In this document: in pieces, positions 1 through 8,400 of the stretch | How the letters are laid out: each line of letters starts with the position of its first letter | Position numbering within the stretch: position 1 is the stretch's first letter | DNA from: Bacillota bacterium | Lineage (GTDB): Bacteria; Bacillota; Clostridia; Peptostreptococcales; Anaerovoracaceae | Reading direction: 5' to 3' | NCBI GenBank assembly: GCA_016287035.1 | Contig: JAEEVI010000152.1 | Span: 1 to 14,936 of the forward strand | DNA length: 14,936 nt | Position numbers and translations under genes: made by a program | Notes under the pieces: generated by a model | The model's database searches: none | Told to the model about the DNA's origin: nothing | The model's input: the letters and a program-made list of their open reading frames with translations, nothing else

Positions 1-1081
1 CGAACTTTCCGACAGCGGCAGCGCTGTCTCCGCCTCCGATGATCGTGCGCGCGCCGCAGGAAGCCATAGCTTCGGCCACGGCCTTCGTTCCGTCCTCGAA
101 CGCGGGGAATTCGAACACTCCCATCGGTCCGTTCCAGACGACGGTTCCGGCGCCCTTGACAGCCTCCGTGTACATCTCTATCGTCTTGGGTCCTATATCC
201 ATGCCCATCCAGCCGTCGGGCATCGCGTCGCTTGCGACGGTCTTTACCTCGCAGTCCGCGGCGAACCTGTCGCCGATCTTGCTGTCGACCGGGAGCATCA
301 GCTTGACGCCCCTGTCGGCCGCCTTCTTCTGAAGCTCGACGGCGAGATCGAGCTTGTCCTCTTCGCAGAGCGAAGTTCCGGTCGAAAGGCCGTTCGCGCG
401 GAGGAACGTATAGGCCATTCCGCCTCCGATTATTATTGCGTCAGCCTTTTCGATGAGGTTGTTTATAACGCCGATCTTGTCGCTGACCTTGGATCCTCCG
501 AGGATCGCTACGAGCGGGCGCTTCGGGTCGTCGAGGGCCTCTCCGAGGAACTTGAGCTCCTTCTCGATGAGGAATCCGCTGACGGCCGGGAGATAATCGG
601 CTATGCCCGCCGTTGAGGCGTGCGCCCTGTGCGCCGTTCCGAACGCGTCGTTCACGAATATCTCGGCGAGGGACGCGAGGTCCTTTGCGAACGCGGGATC
701 GTTCTTTTCTTCTTCTATCCTGTAGCGCACGTTCTGGAGCAGCATGACCTCGCCGCCCTTGAGCGCAGCGGCCTTTTCGCGCACGCTGTCGTCGACGACG
801 ACGTCGCTGTCGGCGAATATGACGGGCCTTCCGATGAGCTCCGATATCCTCTCAGCGACGGGCGCGAGGCTGAGCTCGGGCTTCGGGGATCCCTTGGGCT
901 TGCCCATGTGCGACATGAGAATGACGGCCGCGTTCTCGCCCAGCATATACTCGATGGTCGGAAGAGCAGAGACGATCCTGAAGTCGTCGGTGATCTTTCC
1001 GTCCTGCATGGGAACGTTGAAATCGCAGCGGCATATGATCTTCTTATTCTTGATATCTATATCCTTTACGCTCTTCTTCAT
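1..1081 (-). CDS. pgk: Phosphoglycerate kinase, C-terminus cut off by the window edge
   Basis: Glycolytic enzyme that moves a phosphate from 1,3-bisphosphoglycerate to ADP in the cytosol. The first 360 residues are present; the family is usually a little under 400, so about the last 35 are outside the window. Family signatures appear in order: DFNVP near residue 20 (substrate aspartate and asparagine), SHMGKPKGSP, LLQNVRYRIEEE, FVNDAFGTAHRAHAS, GGSKVSDKI, GGGMAYTFL, DIGPKT (nucleotide site), WNGPMGVFE and GGGDSAAAV at the cut end. The start ATG is preceded by AAAGGAG at good spacing, and a TATAAT -10 lies about 60 bases upstream, so it seems to have its own promoter although the sigma-factor gene lies just upstream on the same strand. 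Usual neighbours (gap, tpi, gpm) are not on the upstream side. Identity is certain. Confidence 0.98.
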   Translation of the reverse strand, partial: MKKSVKDIDIKNKKIICRCDFNVPMQDGKITDDFRIVSALPTIEYMLGENAAVILMSHMGKPKGSPKPELSLAPVAERISELIGRPVIFADSDVVVDDSVREKAAALKGGEVMLLQNVRYRIEEEKNDPAFAKDLASLAEIFVNDAFGTAHRAHASTAGIADYLPAVSGFLIEKELKFLGEALDDPKRPLVAILGGSKVSDKIGVINNLIEKADAIIIGGGMAYTFLRANGLSTGTSLCEEDKLDLAVELQKKAADRGVKLMLPVDSKIGDRFAADCEVKTVASDAMPDGWMGMDIGPKTIEMYTEAVKGAGTVVWNGPMGVFEFPAFEDGTKAVAEAMASCGARTIIGGGDSAAAVGKF

Positions 1082-1143
1082 TTTTTCCTTCTCCTTTCAG
1101 AAAAATGAACGCTTTATCTTGCAATCGTTTTCATAACTTTAGT

Positions 1144-1152
1144 ATTATACCA
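1144..1152 (-). promoter_or_regulatory. Extended -10 promoter for pgk
   Basis: On the minus strand this reads TGGTATAAT, a perfect TATAAT (1144-1149) with the TGn extension. No good -35 exists at 16-18 bases; TGAAGA at a 15-base spacing is the best. The box starts just beyond the stop codon of the sigma-factor gene and leaves a leader of about 55 bases. The 14 bases TATAATACTAAAGT are shared exactly with the yerC promoter. Confidence 0.6.
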
Positions 1153-1157
1153 CATTT

Positions 1158-1679
1158 TTAAAGATCTTCACTAAGTTCTTTATAAATTTTATAAAACCTG
1201 CGCTTCGCCCTGCTGAGGCCGGAGCTCCGGACGCTCTCGCTGACCTTCATTATGGCGCGGACCTGCTTCGGGCTCAATCGTTCCATGACCGAGTAGACCA
1301 GATAATCCCTCTGCCGCTTCGTGAGCATGGACGCGGCCTTATAAGCGATCCGCTCCACGATCTCGGCGCTCAGACCCGGATCGAACCTGTCGGAGATGAA
1401 CGGCAGCAGCGATTCCCACGTTCTCCTGTTCCTGCTCTCTCTGGCCATGAACGATCTCGCCTCGTTGTCCGCAATAGAAAACAGCCACCGCTCCGGATGC
1501 TCCGGATCGCGCAGCTGTTCTAGATGCGTCCATGCCTTCATCAGCGTCTCCTGCAGTATGTCCTCGGCGTCGCTGGCGCAGCTCAGCAGGCGTTCGAGGC
1601 GCCGCAGGAGCGCCCTCGTTTTAGTGATTATGAACCGCTCATAATACGCGATCCTCTCCTCGTTGTTCCCGAAATCCAT
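1158..1679 (-). CDS. ECF-type RNA polymerase sigma factor
   Basis: Predicted extracytoplasmic-function sigma factor of 173 residues, a normal length for the family. Region 2 spans about residues 7-85: SDAEDILQETLMKAW at 36-50 matches the core-binding segment, and ERWLFSIADNEARSFMAR at 63-80 matches the -10 recognition helix region. Region 4 spans about 108-165, ending in GLSRAKRRFYKIYKEL, the usual tail of the -35 binding helix-turn-helix. The ATG at 1679 is chosen because AAAGGAG sits seven bases upstream; a longer in-frame reading up to 1817 runs through the regulator gene and has no such site. Its first 41 bases overlap the end of the Xre-type gene, so the two are co-transcribed and probably translationally coupled. 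No anti-sigma factor is adjacent. The target promoters are unknown. Confidence 0.85.
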   Translation of the reverse strand: MDFGNNEERIAYYERFIITKTRALLRRLERLLSCASDAEDILQETLMKAWTHLEQLRDPEHPERWLFSIADNEARSFMARESRNRRTWESLLPFISDRFDPGLSAEIVERIAYKAASMLTKRQRDYLVYSVMERLSPKQVRAIMKVSESVRSSGLSRAKRRFYKIYKELSEDL

Positions 1680-2010
1680 TCTCTCCGCTCCTTTCGAAGT
1701 AGACGTCGATGCGCTCGGCGATGCGTATCCGGTCCTCCCTTGAAAGGAGACGGTACTTCGCGGCGATAACGAGCGCTTCGTCATCGTCCGTTGAGATAAC
1801 GAAGGGATAATCGGCAAGTCCGAGCACGTAGTCGGCGGTCACGTTGAAGCTTCTGCAGAATTCGCGGAGCGCCGGGGCGGGGATGGTCCTTCGGTCGTTT
1901 TCGTAATTGGCGTAGCTGTTCGGAGTCACTCCTATGGTCCTGGCCATCGCCCTCTGTGACAGCCCTGTCTTCTCGCGTATCGCTTTGAGTCTTTCGCCCA
2001 TGCTCAGCAT
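1639..2010 (-). CDS. Xre-type helix-turn-helix transcriptional regulator
   Basis: A 123-residue DNA-binding protein. Residues 5-60 form a Cro/CI-type HTH: GERLKAIREKTGLSQRAMA, then VTPNSYANYENDRRTIPAP for the recognition helix, and FNVTADYVLGL as the last helix, all typical of HTH_3 proteins. The C-terminal half (LLSREDRIRIAERIDVYFE at 89-107) is a helical segment often seen in Clostridia relatives. Start choice is uncertain: AGGAGG at 2024-2029 lies 13 bases before the ATG at 2010 but only four before an in-frame GTG at 2019, which would add three residues. The gene follows the terminator of the ileS operon, has a TATAAT box just upstream, and overlaps the sigma-factor gene by 41 bases. It may regulate itself and the sigma factor; that is inference. 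Confidence 0.9.
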   Translation of the reverse strand: MLSMGERLKAIREKTGLSQRAMARTIGVTPNSYANYENDRRTIPAPALREFCRSFNVTADYVLGLADYPFVISTDDDEALVIAAKYRLLSREDRIRIAERIDVYFERSGENGFREQRGEDRVL

Positions 2011-2035
2011 TTTTGCCACTGGTCCTCCTGCAAAA

Positions 2036-2041
2036 ATTATA
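2036..2041 (-). promoter_or_regulatory. Candidate -10 box for the xre/sigma unit
   Basis: Perfect TATAAT on the minus strand, directly after the T-run of the upstream terminator. No convincing -35 is visible because that position falls in the terminator stem (CGGACG). Transcription would start near 2029, so the Shine-Dalgarno AGGAGG would be the very first bases of the mRNA and the leader only 10-19 bases long. Confidence 0.45.
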
Positions 2042-2044
2042 AGC

Positions 2045-2080
2045 AAACAAAAAAGCATCGTCCGCGTACCTGACGATTGC
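2045..2080 (-). terminator. Intrinsic terminator of the ileS-trmL operon
   Basis: On the minus strand, arms ATCGTC and GACGAT enclose a 9-base loop and are extended by GC/GC pairs across one bulged A. They are followed by TTTTTTG and TTT. It lies 30 bases after the trmL stop codon and just before the xre -10 box, so it separates the two units cleanly. Confidence 0.85.
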
Positions 2081-2110
2081 GATACAGCTGTTGTCAAAAT
2101 AGATACAAAA

Positions 2111-2581
2111 CTATGCCAGATCAGGGAAACCGAGCTGACGGAGGGCTTCAAACAGGACTATGGATGCCGAATTGGAAAGATTGAAGGACCGCAGCCTGGT
2201 ACCCTCGCTCATTGGAATGCGTATAGCGCTTTCGATGTGTTCTTCGATAAAAGTCCTCGGAAGACCTGCCGTCTCGCGGCCGAACAGCAGCATGTCTTCG
2301 TCGCGGTATGTTACCTGTGTATAGTATTTCCGGCCCTTAGTCGTCGCCAGCCACATGCGTCTTCCGGCGTACTTTTCGAGGAACTCCCCGAAGCTCTCGT
2401 GGACCTCGAGCTTCAGATAAGGCCAGTAGTCCAGCCCCGCGCGCTTTAACGTCCTGTCGTCTATCGAAAAGCCGAGAGGCTTTACGAGATGCAGAACAGC
2501 GCCCGTGGCGGCGCAGGTCCTCGATATATTGCCTGTATTCGGAGGTATCTCCGGATTTACGAGTACTACGTGCAGTGCCAT
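2111..2581 (-). CDS. trmL: tRNA (cytidine/uridine(34)-2'-O)-methyltransferase TrmL
   Basis: SpoU/SPOUT-class methyltransferase that uses S-adenosylmethionine to 2'-O-methylate the wobble base of tRNA-Leu isoacceptors. At 156 residues it is the minimal size of this subfamily, with no N-terminal RNA-binding extension. The three SPOUT motifs are clear: NPEIPPNTGNISRTCAATGA at 9-28 (motif 1 with its arginine), FGRETAGLP at 100-108 and RIPM at 121-124 (motif 2), and NLSNSASIVLFEALRQ at 134-149 (motif 3, part of the trefoil knot). It is the last gene of the ileS operon, 12 bases after nth, with only a weak GGGGA upstream of its ATG, so it may depend on translation of nth. An intrinsic terminator follows. 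Identity is secure. Confidence 0.96.
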   Translation of the reverse strand: MALHVVLVNPEIPPNTGNISRTCAATGAVLHLVKPLGFSIDDRTLKRAGLDYWPYLKLEVHESFGEFLEKYAGRRMWLATTKGRKYYTQVTYRDEDMLLFGRETAGLPRTFIEEHIESAIRIPMSEGTRLRSFNLSNSASIVLFEALRQLGFPDLA

Positions 2582-2593
2582 ATGATCCCCGCG

Positions 2594-3223
2594 TCAGTTG
2601 TGCTTGCAGAGACCCGCCAGGCAGCAGTTGTCGCAGTCGGGATTTTTCGCGTGGCACACCCTGCGCCCGTGCCAAATGAGGGCGTGGTGCATGCGTCTCC
2701 AGATGTCCTTCGGGAAAAGCTTCATGAGAGCTTCCTCAGTCTTTACGACGTCGTCCTCCCCGACGAACCCTATCCTGTTCGCCAGCCTGAAGACGTGCGT
2801 GTCGACGGCTATGCGCTGCTGGCCGAAGGCTTCCGCCAGGACGACGTTCGCAGTCTTGCGGCCGACCCCCGGCAGAGCGACGAGCTCGCCGTATTCCGAA
2901 GGCACCTCTCCGCCGTGCTCTTCGCAGAGCGCCGCGGAGAGCTTTTTAAGGTTGGCGGCCTTGGTCCTGTACAGACCTATGCTGCGTATGCATTCCTCGA
3001 TCTTTTCCGCGGGAAGCGAAGCCATCGCAAAAGCGTCCGGCGCCATTGCGAACAGCGCCGGAGTGACTTTATTCACAGCCTTGTCCGTGGTCTGGGCAGA
3101 CAGCACGACGCTCACCAGAAGGTGGAACGCGCTGTCGAAATCGAGCTCGCAGCCGGCGTCTGGATACTCCTTCAGCAGGAGCTCCCAGGCTTTCTTCGCG
3201 TCTTTTCCGCTCAGCAGCGACAT
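2594..3223 (-). CDS. nth: Endonuclease III (DNA glycosylase/AP lyase)
   Basis: Base-excision repair enzyme that removes oxidised pyrimidines and cleaves the abasic site. It has 209 residues, the usual length. The helix-hairpin-helix LPGVGRKTANVV at 118-129 contains the catalytic lysine K123, and VDTHVFRLANRIG at 140-152 contains the catalytic aspartate D141. The C-terminal iron-sulfur loop has the canonical C-X6-C-X2-C-X5-C pattern (C190, C197, C200, C206). The start at 3223 is chosen because its ATG shares one base with the stop of hom (TGATG) and has GAGGG six or so bases upstream. A longer reading to 3274 would overlap hom by 52 bases and adds 17 residues unlike the family. The overlap suggests translational coupling to hom. 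Confidence 0.97.
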   Translation of the reverse strand: MSLLSGKDAKKAWELLLKEYPDAGCELDFDSAFHLLVSVVLSAQTTDKAVNKVTPALFAMAPDAFAMASLPAEKIEECIRSIGLYRTKAANLKKLSAALCEEHGGEVPSEYGELVALPGVGRKTANVVLAEAFGQQRIAVDTHVFRLANRIGFVGEDDVVKTEEALMKLFPKDIWRRMHHALIWHGRRVCHAKNPDCDNCCLAGLCKHN

Positions 3224-4233
3224 CAGACCCTCGACGTCGCTATGGCGACCCTGTGAGTATCTCTCGCGACGCACGCGGCTATCTCCGCCACGTCGCCCGC
3301 GACGGCGGCGCCCGTGGGAACGGAGCCCGCGCCGCGACCGTAGAAGAATATGTCGCCGGACATGTCGCCGGTTATCGTTATGCCGTTGAACTCGTTTCGC
3401 ACGCTGGCGAGTATGTCGTCGCAGGGGATCAGTTCGGGCTTTACGCTGAGTCTGAGCTTCCCGTCCTCTCTGCGGGCGCCGGCGATCAGTCTGATCCTGC
3501 AGTTCTTCTCCCTCGCCGCCTCGATATCCGCCGGAGTGATGCCGCTTATGCCGGTCCTGTCGACCTCTTCGGGAGGAACGTATTCGCCGTAGGCGATAGC
3601 GGCGAGCAGGACGATCTTGTTCGCGGAATCGAAGCCCTCGACGTCGCCCGTCGGATCCTGCTCGGCAAAGCCGTTCTCCTGCGCCTGGCGCAGCGCCACG
3701 TCGTACGCGAGCCCCTCTTCCTCCATCTTCGTGAGGATATAATTAGAGGTGCCGTTGACGATCCCTCTTATGCTCTTTATGTTGTTTACGGAAAGCGAGG
3801 TCGACAGCGCGTTCATCACGGGTATCGCGCCGCACACGGACGCCTCGTATCTTAGCATGCATCCGTTCGCCTTCGCCGTCTCGTTCATCTTTCTTATATT
3901 GACCGCCAGCGCCGCCTTGTTGGAGCTGACGACGTGCTTGCCGCGCTCGAGCGCCTGGAGCATGAATCTGCTGGCAAGTTCCACGCCTCCGATCATCTCG
4001 ACGACGATATCGATGTCGGGATCGTTCAGGACGTCGGAGTAATCCGGCGTGAACACCTCCCTGGGGACTCCCGGGGTATCGTATCTCGCGGTGTTGATCT
4101 CGACGATCCTCTTGACCTTTACCCTGGCGCCGATGCGCTTTTCGATCAGATCGGCGTTCTCCGCGAGCACCTTGTACGTTCCCTGGCCTACGACTCCGAA
4201 ACCGAGGATCGCAACATTTACCTCTTTCTTCAT
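3223..4233 (-). CDS. hom: Homoserine dehydrogenase, short form without ACT domain
   Basis: NAD(P)-dependent reduction of aspartate semialdehyde to homoserine, the branch point to threonine and methionine. The protein has 336 residues. The Rossmann loop GFGVVGQG is at 11-18, SSNKAAL with K106 follows, then the substrate-domain signature GTSNYILTKM at 161-170 and DVEGFDSANK with D202 and K206, the pair that corresponds to the catalytic residues of the family. The chain ends at ATSRV after GRGAGSVPTGAAVAGDV, where the usual enzyme of about 430 residues would continue into a regulatory ACT domain. So feedback inhibition by threonine through an ACT domain is not expected (inference). Its ATG overlaps the stop of the upstream reductase gene as ATGA, with GGAGG nine bases upstream; a longer start at 4299 lies inside that gene. 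thrB, thrC and aspartokinase are not in the window. Confidence 0.95.
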   Translation of the reverse strand: MKKEVNVAILGFGVVGQGTYKVLAENADLIEKRIGARVKVKRIVEINTARYDTPGVPREVFTPDYSDVLNDPDIDIVVEMIGGVELASRFMLQALERGKHVVSSNKAALAVNIRKMNETAKANGCMLRYEASVCGAIPVMNALSTSLSVNNIKSIRGIVNGTSNYILTKMEEEGLAYDVALRQAQENGFAEQDPTGDVEGFDSANKIVLLAAIAYGEYVPPEEVDRTGISGITPADIEAAREKNCRIRLIAGARREDGKLRLSVKPELIPCDDILASVRNEFNGITITGDMSGDIFFYGRGAGSVPTGAAVAGDVAEIAACVARDTHRVAIATSRV

Positions 4234-5420
4234 CTGTTCCGGCCTCCTTCCTTTATCCTTCGGGCTATCTCCTCGCGCTGCGCGCACAGGTCCGCCCACT
4301 TAGTCATCTTCCCGAATCTCTGCGAGAGCTCCTTCATTATCTCCGGTATCTTTATGCCCTGGGGGCACATGTCCATGCAGGCGCCGCAGCCTATGCAGGC
4401 GGACGGCAGCTTTTCCCGGGGCATCGCCTCCAAAAGCGCGGACACGATGACGTTCGCCTCCGCGAAGCGCAGTTCGCTGCACGCGTCCATCAGCACCGGG
4501 ATATCCAGCTGCATCGGGCACACGCTCGTGCAGTATCTGCATCCTGTACAAGGGACGCTGTCCTTGAGGCTCTCCGCTATCCCGAGGAGCAGCTCGTTCT
4601 CTTCCTTTGACAGGGGCGCTCCTCCGCTGAACGTCTTTATGTTGTCCTCGAGCATCTGAAGGTCCGTCATCCCGCTGAGCACGACCTTTACCTGATCGAA
4701 CTGCTGCACCCAGCGCATCGCCCAGGAAGCAGTGCTCTCGCCGGGGCGCAGGGCTCTTAACCGGGCCTCTGCCTCCCCGCTCAGTTTCGCGAGCTTTCCG
4801 CCGCGGCACGGCTCCATAACGAACACGGGAAGACCGTATCTGTCGAGCAGCCTGAGCTTTTCCTCCGCGTTCTGGAGCGTCCAGTCGAGATAATTGAGCT
4901 GGATCTGGCAGAAATCCATATCGGCCGCGAACTTCGCGAGGAACCGCTCAAAAAGCGGAAGCAGCGCGTGCGTCGAAAAGCCGAGATACTTTATCCTTCC
5001 GAGCTCCCGCTGGCGTATGAAATACCCGGCCGCGGGAGAGTCCATATATACGTCTTCCGCGAACTCGCAGACGTTGTGCAGCAGATAGAAGTCGAAATGA
5101 TCGACCCCGCAGCGCTCGAGCTGCGTGCGGAATATCCGCTCCGGATCCTTGTCGGCCATCACGGTATGACCGGGATATTTGTCGGCGAGATAGAAGCTGT
5201 CCCTCGGATGGCGCGCGAGCGCCCTGCCGAGCACCGCCTCCGACTGGCCGCCGAAATACGTGTAGGCGGTGTCGATGTAGTTGATCCCGGCCTCGAGCGC
5301 CCTGTCCACCAGCGCGAAAGTGCGCTCCTCGTCCGGAAGCCCGTCCTCCGTCTGCGGGAGGCGCATGCTGCCGAGCCCGAGGGCTGAAAGCTTTATCCCC
5401 TTAAAATCCCTGTAAAGCAT
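4230..5420 (-). CDS. Aldo/keto reductase with C-terminal 2x[4Fe-4S] ferredoxin domain
   Basis: Predicted oxidoreductase of 396 residues. Residues 1-280 form an aldo/keto reductase barrel with the catalytic tetrad visible: D50 and Y55 in YIDTAYTYFG, K81 in LADKYPG and H115 in LLHNV. Residues 288-355 carry two four-cysteine cluster motifs, CTGCRYCTSVCP (C291, C294, C297, C301) and CIGCGACMDMCP (C342, C345, C348, C352). This architecture is common in anaerobic Clostridia, but substrates are mostly unknown; passing electrons between ferredoxin and a carbonyl substrate is inference. The ATG directly abuts the TAG of ileS with no bases between them, with AAGGA inside the end of ileS as ribosome site. 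Its own stop overlaps the hom start by four bases (ATGA). The tight coupling with hom hints at shared expression, not necessarily shared chemistry. Confidence 0.93.
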   Translation of the reverse strand: MLYRDFKGIKLSALGLGSMRLPQTEDGLPDEERTFALVDRALEAGINYIDTAYTYFGGQSEAVLGRALARHPRDSFYLADKYPGHTVMADKDPERIFRTQLERCGVDHFDFYLLHNVCEFAEDVYMDSPAAGYFIRQRELGRIKYLGFSTHALLPLFERFLAKFAADMDFCQIQLNYLDWTLQNAEEKLRLLDRYGLPVFVMEPCRGGKLAKLSGEAEARLRALRPGESTASWAMRWVQQFDQVKVVLSGMTDLQMLEDNIKTFSGGAPLSKEENELLLGIAESLKDSVPCTGCRYCTSVCPMQLDIPVLMDACSELRFAEANVIVSALLEAMPREKLPSACIGCGACMDMCPQGIKIPEIMKELSQRFGKMTKWADLCAQREEIARRIKEGGRNR

Positions 5421-8400
5421 CTACTTCCTTACGACGTCAATGCCTGTGCTGTGACCGTTGAGGTCGAACTCCTCGAGTCCGCCGCGCTCCGTTATGCTGT
5501 CGGCGAGCGTCTCCTTCATTATGTATTCGCTGTGCTTGGCGATCGCGGCCTTTACGGCGTCGTCCGCGCTCACGAATATATCTATGCGGTCCATCATCTC
5601 GAAATCCTTCTGCTTGCGCATCTGCTGGACCTTCGAGATGAGCTCCCTCGCAAGACCTTCGTCGATGAGCTCCTGACTGACCGTGGTGTCCAGGATGACG
5701 CACAGCGCGCCCTCCTGCGCCGCGGTAAAGCCCTCCTTTGCCGAGACGTTCACGCTGACCATCTCTGGCGTTATGTCAGTGGGCTCACCGTTGAGCTCCA
5801 GAACGATCTTTCCGTCCGACGACAGCTTCTCGAGGACCTCCTTGGGATCGAGCTTCGCGGCCGCCGCGCCGAACGCCTTTATCTTCGCGCCGAGCAGCGG
5901 GCCTGCGACCCTGAAGTCGGGCTTGAGCTGATAGTTGAGGAACGTGTCCATATCGTCCTCGAAGACGACCTGCTTTATATTGAGCTCCTCTTCCACGAGG
6001 CCGGACATATATCCGATCTTTTCCCTGTATTTTCCGTCGACGAGCAGCTTTCCGAGCGGCTGGCGGACCTTGATCCTCGCCTTTTCGCGGATGCCGCGGC
6101 CCATGTTGACGATGCTGCGGACGAGGTCCATCCTCTCCTCCAGATCGCCGTCGATGAGCGCTTCGTCGGCCTTCGGATAATCGGCCAGATGCACCGTCTC
6201 CTCGCCGGTGAGAGCCACGTAGAGCTCGTCGGTTATGAACGGAGCGAACGGCGCCATCAGCTTCGAAAGACCCGTGAGGACCTCGTAGGTCGTGGAATAT
6301 ACGGCCTTCTTGTCCTCGTCCATGCCTTCCGCGTAGAAGCGGCGGCGCGCTCTTCTTATGTACCAGTTCGAAAGATCCTCGTTCACGAAGTCCATGATCA
6401 TCCTTACGCTCCTGTTGTGGTCGTAGGAGTCCATGGCTTCCGTTACGTTCTTTACGAGCCTGTTGTATTTCGAGAGTATCCATCTGTCGAGCTCGGGACG
6501 CGAGGCGTAGTCAACGAAGCACGCGGAGGCGTCTATGTCGTCCGTGTTCGCGTACAGGGTGAAGAAGTTGTAGACGTTCCTTATCGTCCCGAAGAACTTG
6601 CCCTGCACGTCTATTAGGCCGTCCTCGTCGAACTTGGTCGGGAACCATACCGGCGATACGGACAGCAGGTACCAGCGCGTGGCGTCGGCGCCGTACTTGT
6701 CGAACAGCGCGAACGGATCGACCGTGTTGCCCTTGTGCTTGGACATCTTCTTGCCCTCTTTGTCGAGGACGAGATCGTTTACGAGTACGTTCTTATACGG
6801 GGCCCTGCCCATAACGAACGTGGATATCGCCATCAGCGAGTAGAACCAGCCTCTCGTCTGGTCTATGCCCTCGCAGATGAAGTCCGCGGGGAAGTACTCC
6901 CTCTCGAACTCCTCCTTGTGCTCGAACGGATAATGCCTCTGGGCGAACGGCATCGAACCGCTGTCGAACCAGCAGTCCATGACCTCGGGGATCCTGCTCA
7001 TCGTCTTTCCGCATACAGGGCATACGATGTGGACCTCGTCGACGTACGGGCGGTGCAGCTCGATGCTCTCGTCGATGTCCTCTATCGCCTTTTCGGCGAG
7101 CTCCCTGCGGCTCCCGATGGATTCGAGGTGGCCGCACTCGCAGCGCCAGATGTTGATCGGAGTGCCCCAGTACCTGTTCCTTGAGATCGCCCAGTCCTTG
7201 ACCTCGGCGAGCCAGTTGCCGAAACGGCCGTCGCCGATCGCCTGAGGATGCCAGGCGACGGTGCTGTTGTTCGCGACGAGCTGATCGCGGAGCTTTGTCA
7301 TCTCTATGTACCAGGAGGGCTTGGCGTAGTAGATGAGCGGCGTGTCGCAGCGCCAGCAGTGCGGATAGTTGTGCGCCAGCTTTTCCTTGGAATATATCTT
7401 GTTCTCCTGCGCGAGATACTTGATTATGTCGACGTCGAGACCGTCCTCCATAACGAAGCGTCCCTTCCAGGGGGTGTCCGTGTACTTGCCCTCCTCGTCG
7501 ACGGGGTTGACGACGGGAAGTCCGTATTTCTTTCCGCAGTTGTAGTCGTCCTCGCCGAACGCGGGAGCGGTGTGGACGATGCCTGTACCGTCCTCTGTGC
7601 TGACGTAGTCCATGCAGGTGACGAAGAAAGCCTTTGTCTTTACGCTTATAAACGGCATCAGCTGTTCGTATTCCCTGTATTCGAGATCCTTGCCCTTGCA
7701 CTCGGATACTATCCTGTACTCGCCGTTGACGCTGAGGACCTTGTCCGCGAGGTTCTTGGCGAGATAGAAGAACTCGCCGTTCTGCTCAGCCTTTACGTAG
7801 TCTATGTCCGCCCCGACCGTGAGCGCGACGTTGGACGCGAGCGTCCAGGGCGTCGTGGTCCAGGCGAGGTAATACGTGTTCTCCTCGTCCTTCGCCTTGA
7901 AGCGGCAGACGAGCGTGTTGACCTTTATCTCCTTGTATCCCTGCGCGACCTCGTGGGAGGCGAGACCGGTCCCGCAGCGCGGGCAGAACGGTATTATCTT
8001 GTGCCCCTCGTAGATGAGCCCCGCCTTGAAGAATTCCTTGAGGATCCACCACTCGGTCTCGATGTAGTCGTTGTCGAGCGTGATGTACGGATCGTCCATG
8101 TCGATGAGATAGCCCATGCGGTGCGTCATGCTGCGCCACATGGATTCGTACGTGAACACGGACTCCTTGCACTTTTCGTTGAACGGCTTGATGCCGTATT
8201 TTTCTATGTCCTGCTTGCCGGAAAAGCCAAGCTGCTTTTCGACCTCTATCTCCACCGGAAGACCGTGGGTGTCCCAGCCGGCCTTTCTCGTGACCTTGAA
8301 TCCCTGCATCGTCTTGTATCTGCATACGGAATCCTTTAAGGTCCTGGCTATGACGTGATGGATGCCCGGCTTGCCGTTCGCCGTGGGAGGACCTTCGTAG

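Noticed and set aside
1100..1139. Six-codon leader-peptide frame (ATGAAAACG and onward, then TAA) in the pgk leader
   Set aside because: It has no ribosome site, no run of a regulatory amino acid and no attenuator structure; chance is the simpler explanation.
1680..1817. Longer form of the sigma factor with a 46-residue N-terminal extension
   Set aside because: The extension lies inside the Xre-type gene, does not resemble the family, and lacks a ribosome site; the ATG at 1679 has AAAGGAG.
2020..2151. Longer form of the Xre-type regulator starting near 2151
   Set aside because: It would run through the trmL 3' end, the terminator and the promoter; the HTH family begins at about the 2010 or 2019 start.
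3224..3274. Longer nth start overlapping hom by 52 bases
   Set aside because: The TGATG overlap at 3221-3225 with GAGGG upstream is a better start and gives the usual protein length.
5451..8339. Two long plus-strand open frames (388 and 363 codons) opposite ileS
   Set aside because: They are antisense shadows of a certain ileS gene, with compositionally biased products and no start signals.
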